Assembly: GCF_003112735.1 (NCBI RefSeq)
Contig: NZ_BFBR01000004.1
Span: 226,646-290,645, forward strand
DNA: 64,000 nucleotides
Origin: Candidatus Phycosocius bacilliformis
GTDB lineage: Bacteria > Pseudomonadota > Alphaproteobacteria > Caulobacterales > Aquidulcibacteraceae
Direction: 5' to 3'
Positions 59,105 to 64,000 of the stretch are shown piece by piece (position 1 is the stretch's first letter; every line of letters starts with the position of its first letter). The notes under the pieces were generated by a model. The model saw nothing but the letters and a program-made list of their open reading frames with translations. It ran no database searches and was not told where the DNA came from. The position numbers and the translations under genes are program-made.

Positions 59105-60219
59105 AATACTTCCCCCGCCCCGGCTGCTGCGCGCACCACAAAGGCCCCCGGACGATGGCCCAGATCCTGCGCATAGGTGGTCAAGATCGCGTCGAGGGCG
59201 GCCTCTGCTGCCGACGGTGCAGCCAGCGCGATGATCGAGCCGCCAAAGCCGCCCCCCATCATGCGTGCACCATAAACCCCTGGCGTGGCTTGAGCTATTG
59301 CCGTCAGGCGGTCCACTTCGGGCGTCGAGACTTCCATATCCGATGACAGACTGGCGTGACTTTGATTAAGCAATTGGCCCAAATGGGCCAGATCTGATGT
59401 GGCAAGGGCCTGTTCGGCGGCACTGGTGCGGGCGATTTCGCTCACCACATGACGGGCACGCTTGAGGGGATTGCCTGACAAGCCCGCCAGCGCGTCAACG
59501 CTGGCAATCTCTGCCAAGAGCGATACGCCGAGGGCTTTGGCCGCAGTCTCACAATCGGCTCGGCGACTGGCATAGCCGCCACTGGTGTGGCGATGCTTGA
59601 CCCCTGAATCGACAATCAGGAAGCAGGCTGTGTCTGGCATGGCGATCGGGCGGGCGTGCAGACTTGAACAATCAAGGACCAGGGCGTGGCCCTCCACACC
59701 GCAGGCGCTGGCAAACTGATCCATAATGCCACAGGCCATGCCGACATAATGGTTCTCAGCGGCTTGGGCGACCACTGCAAGCTGTTTGCCGGTGACAGCG
59801 CCGCCCGTCAAAGCCAGCCCCACAGCGACTTCCAGCGCCGCAGATGAGGATACACCCGCCCCCATCGGCACATCGGATGCGATTGCCAAATCATGGCCCA
59901 CCACAGGATGGCCAGCATCGCGCAAGGCAAAGGCCATTCCGGCCACATAGTCGCGCCAATCGCCGTGGCGCTCAAACATATCAAGCGGCAATTCCCCATC
60001 ACCAAGGTCGCTGATCACGCGAAGCCGATTCTGACCGTTCGGACGGGCGGCAACCCAGCAGGCAAAGTCGATGGCCGCCGGCATCACCTTGCCCCCGGCA
60101 TAATCCACATGCTCGCCAATGATATTGATCCGACCAGGCGCACGAAACAGCCTTGGCGTTCCGGCAAAAGCATCCTTAAAGCGGGTCTGGACAATGTTGG
60201 ATGGGCTTGGCGTCGTCAT
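59101..60219 (-). CDS. galK: Galactokinase
   Basis: This GHMP kinase phosphorylates galactose. It has the galactokinase signature RAPGRINIIGEHVDYAGGKVMP, the ATP loop PMGAGVSSSAALEVAVGLAL and the third motif GARMMGGGFGGSIIAL. A frame reaches 60255, but the ATG at 60219 gives 372 residues and leaves a 50-base promoter to the divergent beta-galactosidase. It is the first gene of galK-galT. Epimerase galE is not in this window. Confidence 0.95.
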   Translation of the reverse strand: MTTPSPSNIVQTRFKDAFAGTPRLFRAPGRINIIGEHVDYAGGKVMPAAIDFACWVAARPNGQNRLRVISDLGDGELPLDMFERHGDWRDYVAGMAFALRDAGHPVVGHDLAIASDVPMGAGVSSSAALEVAVGLALTGGAVTGKQLAVVAQAAENHYVGMACGIMDQFASACGVEGHALVLDCSSLHARPIAMPDTACFLIVDSGVKHRHTSGGYASRRADCETAAKALGVSLLAEIASVDALAGLSGNPLKRARHVVSEIARTSAAEQALATSDLAHLGQLLNQSHASLSSDMEVSTPEVDRLTAIAQATPGVYGARMMGGGFGGSIIALAAPSAAEAALDAILTTYAQDLGHRPGAFVVRAAAGAGEVL

Positions 60220-60233
60220 GGCGCTATCGCTAG

Positions 60234-60245
60234 GTTCATTTGAAC
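60234..60245. promoter_or_regulatory. Palindrome between galK and the beta-galactosidase gene
   Basis: GTTCA-TT-TGAAC is a 5-bp inverted repeat with a 2-base centre, in the 50-base divergent spacer. It may be the operator for a galactose regulator, but it is short and no regulator gene is nearby. Confidence 0.35.
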
Positions 60246-60269
60246 GCGCTGCCAAGATGGGAAACCGCC

Positions 60270-62210
60270 ATGAAACTGGGTGTCTGCTATTATCCTGAAC
60301 ATTGGCCCGAAGCCCAATGGGCCGAGGATGCCCGTCACATGGCTGAAATCGGCATCACACAGGTGCGGATTGGCGAGTTTGCGTGGAGCCGGATCGAACC
60401 AGAGCCCGGTGTCTTGACGTTTGAGTGGCTCGACCGGGCGATTGACACGTTACACCGTGCCGGCCTGCACATCGTGCTGGGAACACCGACGGCCACCCCG
60501 CCCAAATGGCTGATTGATGCCCATCCAGATGTTTTGGCGGTCGATGCCCATGGCAGGCCGCGCCGGTTTGGGTCGCGCCGACATTATTGTTTTTCCAGTC
60601 AGACCTACCGGGCCCAATGTGCGCGCATTGTCGCGGCTTTGGCCCGCCGCTATGGCCAGCATCCCGCCGTGCAGGCGTGGCAGACCGACAATGAATATGG
60701 CTGCCATGACACCATCATCTCCTATTCCGATGCCGCGCGCGCAGGCTTTCGGCGCTGGTTAGCTGACAAATATGGCCAAATCGACGCCCTGAACAAGGCT
60801 TGGGGCAATGTGTTTTGGAGCATGGAATACCGCCATTTTGACGAGATTGATCCCCCGGTCGAGACCGTCACCGAAGCCAATCCCGCCCACCGGCAGGATT
60901 GGGCGCGCTTTGCCAGTGATGAGGTTACAGCCTTTGACAAGGTGCAGACCGACATCATCCGTGCCCACAGTCCGGGCCGCGATGTGCTGCACAATTATAT
61001 GGGCATGTTCACGGCCTTTGATCATTTCAAACTGGGCAAGCAATTGGATGTGGCGGCGTGGGATTCCTATCCACTGGGCTTTCTGGAATGGGCTTGGTGG
61101 CCGGAAGCCACCAAACTGCGCTTTCTGCGGCAGGGCCACCCCGACTTCACCGCCTTCCATCACGATCTCTATCGCGGGGTGGGCAAGGGCCGCTGGCAGG
61201 TGATCGAGCAACAGCCCGGTCCGGTCAATTGGTCGGCATGGAACCCCGCTCCTTTGCCCGGCATGGTGCGCGCCTGGACGTGGGAGGCCTTGGCCCATGG
61301 CGCAGAATGTGTGTCCTATTTCCGCTGGCGTCAGGCCCCATTCGCCCAAGAACAAATGCATGCAGGCCTGTTGCGGCCTGATTCTTCTGAAGCCGAAGCG
61401 GCCTATGAGGCCCGCCAAGTCGCCACAGAGATAAAGGCCCTCACCCCCGGATCCCATCGTCAGGCCCCGGTCGCGCTGGTGTTTGACTATGAAGCGGTCT
61501 GGGCAACCCAAATCCAACCACAAGGGCGCGATTACCGCCCATTGGAACTTGTGATCCATTTTTATGCCGCGGCCCGTCGCCTGGGGCTGTCGGTCGATGT
61601 CGTGCATCCTTCGGCAGATTTGACCGGCTATCAGATCGTGTTGTGCCCACTGCAGATTTTCTGGCCGGTGGATTTGGCCCTGCGCCTTAAGGCCAGCGGG
61701 GCGGCGTGTGTGCTGGGGCCGCGCACGGGGTCCAAGACGGATGATTTTCAGATCCCGGCTGATCTGCCTCCGGGAGGTGCGCGCACCTTAATCCCGATCA
61801 CGGTCAATCGGGTTGAAAGCCTGAGGCCAGGCCATATCGAACAGGCCGGACCTTTTCAGGTCACCCGCTGGCTTGAACATATCGCTTCCCCGCTGACCCC
61901 GGAGGCCAGCACGGACAGTGGGCACGGGATTTGGTATCGCACCGAAGCGGTCGATTATCTGGCCTGCTGGCCTGATGCACAGCTTCTGGAGACCGTTTTG
62001 GCCAAAAGATGTGCTGAACGCGGATTGGCGGTTCTGGCTCTGCCCGACGGGCTTCGGTTGCGCCAGCGCGGCAACATCCAATTTGCCATCAATTATGAGG
62101 CAACCCCGGTCAATCTGGCAGATTATGTGCCCGGGGCGACAAGCCTTGATTTTGTGATCGGTGGGGTCGAGTTGCCGCCCGCAGGCGTAGCAGCTTGGAA
62201 GCTCAGATAA
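60270..62210 (+). CDS. GH42 beta-galactosidase
   Basis: The 646-residue glycoside hydrolase of family 42 hydrolyses terminal beta-galactosides. Diagnostic parts are KLGVCYYPEHWPEAQWAEDARHM, FAWSRIEPEPG, and VQAWQTDNEYGCHDT, where Glu is the acid/base. The nucleophile Glu is expected in VIEQQPGPVNW. The middle trimerisation domain starts QAPVALVFDYEAVW and the last ~60 residues form the small beta domain. No signal peptide, so it works inside the cell. A frame begins at 60240, but the ATG at 60270 fits the family. It is divergent from galK. Confidence 0.93.
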   Translation: MKLGVCYYPEHWPEAQWAEDARHMAEIGITQVRIGEFAWSRIEPEPGVLTFEWLDRAIDTLHRAGLHIVLGTPTATPPKWLIDAHPDVLAVDAHGRPRRFGSRRHYCFSSQTYRAQCARIVAALARRYGQHPAVQAWQTDNEYGCHDTIISYSDAARAGFRRWLADKYGQIDALNKAWGNVFWSMEYRHFDEIDPPVETVTEANPAHRQDWARFASDEVTAFDKVQTDIIRAHSPGRDVLHNYMGMFTAFDHFKLGKQLDVAAWDSYPLGFLEWAWWPEATKLRFLRQGHPDFTAFHHDLYRGVGKGRWQVIEQQPGPVNWSAWNPAPLPGMVRAWTWEALAHGAECVSYFRWRQAPFAQEQMHAGLLRPDSSEAEAAYEARQVATEIKALTPGSHRQAPVALVFDYEAVWATQIQPQGRDYRPLELVIHFYAAARRLGLSVDVVHPSADLTGYQIVLCPLQIFWPVDLALRLKASGAACVLGPRTGSKTDDFQIPADLPPGGARTLIPITVNRVESLRPGHIEQAGPFQVTRWLEHIASPLTPEASTDSGHGIWYRTEAVDYLACWPDAQLLETVLAKRCAERGLAVLALPDGLRLRQRGNIQFAINYEATPVNLADYVPGATSLDFVIGGVELPPAGVAAWKLR

Positions 62211-63483
62211 GCGCAGGTCCGTCTGCCAGAATGTCGCCTGCCAGATAGAGCGACCCACAGATCAGGATGCGCGCCGGCCCGCCTTCCTGTTCCAAGGCCT
62301 GTCGAAACCCGTCGAGCGGGCTGTCACTGGACAGCGCCACAAAGCCCAGACCTCGGGCAAGCGCGGCCAGGTCCGCGGGTGGCCGCCCGGCATCGGAACT
62401 CCGCACCGGTACGGCAATGACCTGAGGCCTCAAGCCCTCGAACGCTTGAAAAAAGCCTGTTGGGTCTTTGGTGTTCAATTGGCCGGTGATCAAGACAAGT
62501 CGGCGTGGATCCTTGGCTTGCAGGCTCGCCATATGAGCGGCAGCGGCGGCTGCCCCATGCGGATTATGCCCACCATCGAGCCACAATTCCGCCCCTGCCG
62601 CAGCGGCCAAGTCAGCGTAGGGGCCTGCCTGCAAGCGTTGCATCCGCGCGGGCCAGCTGACGTGGTGAACACCTGTGGCGATCGCGGCCTCATCAAGGCC
62701 ATAGAGCAGCATCGCCACGGCTGCGGCACCGGCGTTTTCAAGCTGATGGGCCCCGGCAAGGCCCGGCAGAGGCAGGTCGATCAGCCGATCCAGCGTCTGA
62801 ACGATCAGGCGATCGCGTTCGCGATAGCAGTCCCAGTCGCGGCCAAACACATGCAGAGGGGCAGCAAGTGCCTCGGCCCGACGCTCGATCACCGCTAAGG
62901 CCTCATCCGCCTGACGGCTGACCACACAGGGCACATGAGGTTTCAAAATGCCGGCTTTTTCCCCGGCAATCTTGGCCAATGTATCCCCCAGCATCTCCTT
63001 GTGATCGAAGTCGACCGGGGTGATGATGGTCAGCTTTGGCTTGGTGACGATATTGGTCGCATCGAGCCTGCCGCCCAAGCCGACTTCCAGCAAGGTGAGA
63101 TCGGCCATGGTTTCGCTGAAAGCGACAAAGGCGGCCACAGTTTCTGCTTCAAAGACGGTCAGCGGGATCTGATTGCTCAAAGCCTGCACCCGATGGGCAA
63201 TGTCGAGGAGGTCAGCCTCGCCGATCAGGCTGCCTGCGACACGCCACCGCTCGTGGATCGACACCAAATGGGGCGAGGTATAGGCGTGAACCGTCTGGCC
63301 CGCAGCTTCGGCCATGGCGCGCAAGAAGGCGACAGTTGAGCCTTTGCCATTGGTACCCGCGACATGGATAACAGGTGGGATCAAATCTTGCGGGCGGCCC
63401 AGCGCCTCAAGGGCGGCGGCAACTCTGGCAAGCCCCAGATCAATCTTGCGGGGAAAACTGTAGAAAATGTCTGCGGCAGTCAT
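62203..63483 (-). CDS. folC: Bifunctional folylpolyglutamate / dihydrofolate synthase
   Basis: The 426-residue Mur-ligase-like enzyme adds glutamate to dihydropteroate and folates. It has the ATP loop VIHVAGTNGKGSTVAFL, TLLEVGLGGRLDATNIV and GEKAGILKPHVPCVVS, all typical of FolC. The gene ends 8 bases into the converging GH42 gene. accD, often upstream in alphaproteobacteria, is not here; an Fe(II)/2OG hydroxylase gene lies next instead, 4 bases upstream. Confidence 0.95.
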   Translation of the reverse strand: MTAADIFYSFPRKIDLGLARVAAALEALGRPQDLIPPVIHVAGTNGKGSTVAFLRAMAEAAGQTVHAYTSPHLVSIHERWRVAGSLIGEADLLDIAHRVQALSNQIPLTVFEAETVAAFVAFSETMADLTLLEVGLGGRLDATNIVTKPKLTIITPVDFDHKEMLGDTLAKIAGEKAGILKPHVPCVVSRQADEALAVIERRAEALAAPLHVFGRDWDCYRERDRLIVQTLDRLIDLPLPGLAGAHQLENAGAAAVAMLLYGLDEAAIATGVHHVSWPARMQRLQAGPYADLAAAAGAELWLDGGHNPHGAAAAAAHMASLQAKDPRRLVLITGQLNTKDPTGFFQAFEGLRPQVIAVPVRSSDAGRPPADLAALARGLGFVALSSDSPLDGFRQALEQEGGPARILICGSLYLAGDILADGPALI

Positions 63484-63487
63484 CAGC

Positions 63488-64000
63488 TCAAAACCGGCTC
63501 AACAGGCGCATGAGATTGGCCTCAGCCTTCTGTAGCGTCAGGCGGACCAGCGGATCAACCTGCGGCATCTGCGCCAGATGGGCGCGGACTTGGGCCAAGT
63601 CGAACATGGCCTCGCGCGCTTCAGCACTGACAATGCGACTTTCAATCCAGCCCACAATGGCCAATCGTTCGCCCCGCGTAACGGCTTCGACCTCGTGCAC
63701 TGTGGTCGTTGGATACAGAACAAGGCTTCCCGCGGGCAGTTTGATGCTTTGCCGACCTGCGGCCTGCTCAATGCACAAAGCCCCGCCATCATAAGTATCG
63801 GGCGGGTTGAGAAACAAGGTGAAAGACAAATCCGCCCGAACCCCCGCCATGAAGGCATTGTCGACATGCAGGCCATAGGCTTGGCCCACCTGGTAGCGGG
63901 AAATCAGGATCGGCCCGAAAGTCTTGATCTGTGCGGCGGCGGCAAACACATCGTGGCGCTCTAAGGCCCGCTGCACGAATTCCACAACGGTCTGAGCGGC
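63488..64000 (-). CDS. PKHD-type Fe(II)/2-oxoglutarate hydroxylase, 5' truncated
   Basis: The frame runs open to the window edge, so the N-terminus is missing; about 170 of an expected ~225 residues are present. It is a PiuC/PKHD-type dioxygenase. The iron ligands are His and Asp in YGLHVDNAFM and the distal His in TTTVHEVEAVTRG; the 2-oxoglutarate-binding Arg follows in RGERLAIVG. These enzymes are often linked to TonB receptors or iron uptake, but no such gene is adjacent in the visible part. The start lies beyond 64000. Confidence 0.88.
   Translation of the reverse strand, partial: AAQTVVEFVQRALERHDVFAAAAQIKTFGPILISRYQVGQAYGLHVDNAFMAGVRADLSFTLFLNPPDTYDGGALCIEQAAGRQSIKLPAGSLVLYPTTTVHEVEAVTRGERLAIVGWIESRIVSAEAREAMFDLAQVRAHLAQMPQVDPLVRLTLQKAEANLMRLLSRF

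Noticed and set aside
60234-60245. LexA box between galK and the beta-galactosidase gene
   Set aside because: The halves GTTC and GAAC point towards each other, and the spacing is 4 bases, whereas the LexA site is a direct GTTC-N7-GTTC repeat.
1-64000. CRISPR arrays, tRNA or rRNA genes, insertion sequences or prophage genes
   Set aside because: I looked through the spacers and found no spaced direct repeats, cloverleaf-like segments, transposase motifs or phage proteins. Very short or degenerate elements could be missed by eye.

Overview
The window is GC-rich chromosomal DNA from an alphaproteobacterium, most likely Caulobacterales or a close relative. The taxonomic clues are two SOS boxes of the alphaproteobacterial type (GTTC-N7-GTTC), a COQ9-family ubiquinone protein, a PutA without a DNA-binding domain, the conserved lpoA / rsmI-yraN-sirB1-gshB block, a lipoprotein of the CC0125/CC1285 type known from Caulobacter, and a TonB receptor feeding an ABC importer. 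I see no phage, insertion sequence, CRISPR array, tRNA or rRNA. About sixty protein genes are packed tightly, many with 1-4 base overlaps.

Layout. 1-4.6 kb: 3' end of pheT, a secreted VOC protein, and a citE-like lyase / MaoC hydratase / acyl-CoA dehydrogenase operon. 4.65-7.4 kb: a vapBC toxin-antitoxin pair with a palindromic operator, then a GFA protein, a lipocalin and a class III CoA-transferase. 7.4-8.3 kb: a relatively AT-rich patch with one unknown membrane protein and a decayed gene with in-frame stops. 8.3-12.8 kb: a second CoA-transferase, DUF2332, SlyX, an exported superoxide dismutase, a cupin and a lipoprotein. 12.8-17.7 kb: TonB receptor-ssuA-ssuC-ssuB (sulfonate or sulfate-ester uptake) with an FNR/FixK-like box. 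17.9-20.0 kb: HMG-CoA-lyase family gene plus a third CoA-transferase. 20.0-28.8 kb: ruvCAB, an EgtD-like methyltransferase with nadD, comM, gshB, sirB1, yraN, rsmI. 28.8-36 kb: LpoA-like lipoprotein, acetyltransferase, diguanylate cyclase, purEK, coq9, rpsU, ybgC and a glycosyltransferase. 36-39.2 kb: putA. 39.3-47.7 kb: a catabolic cluster (LLM flavin oxidoreductase, Gfo/Idh/MocA, amidase, PaaK-like ligase, MmgE/PrpD, CoA-transferase, GntR regulator). 47.7-52 kb: YeiH-like exporter, DUF6356, Lrp, coaBC, uppP. 52-58.1 kb: gltD-gltB. 58.1-62.2 kb: galT-galK divergent from a GH42 beta-galactosidase. 62.2-64 kb: folC and a truncated 2OG-Fe(II) hydroxylase.

How the genes fit together. The window is rich in CoA-ester chemistry: three class III CoA-transferases, one class I transferase, a CitE-type lyase, an HMG-CoA-lyase-type enzyme, a MaoC hydratase, an acyl-CoA dehydrogenase and an acyl-CoA ligase. 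This suggests breakdown of branched or C5-C6 acids such as leucine intermediates, itaconate or citramalate, though no substrate is proven. Regulatory highlights are LexA boxes before ruvC and comM, a probable CTG start in rpsU, a pair of matching inverted repeats before gltD, and palindromes in the divergent promoter of the GntR cluster. Start codons were chosen from family alignments recalled from memory and from Shine-Dalgarno spacing. No database search was run.
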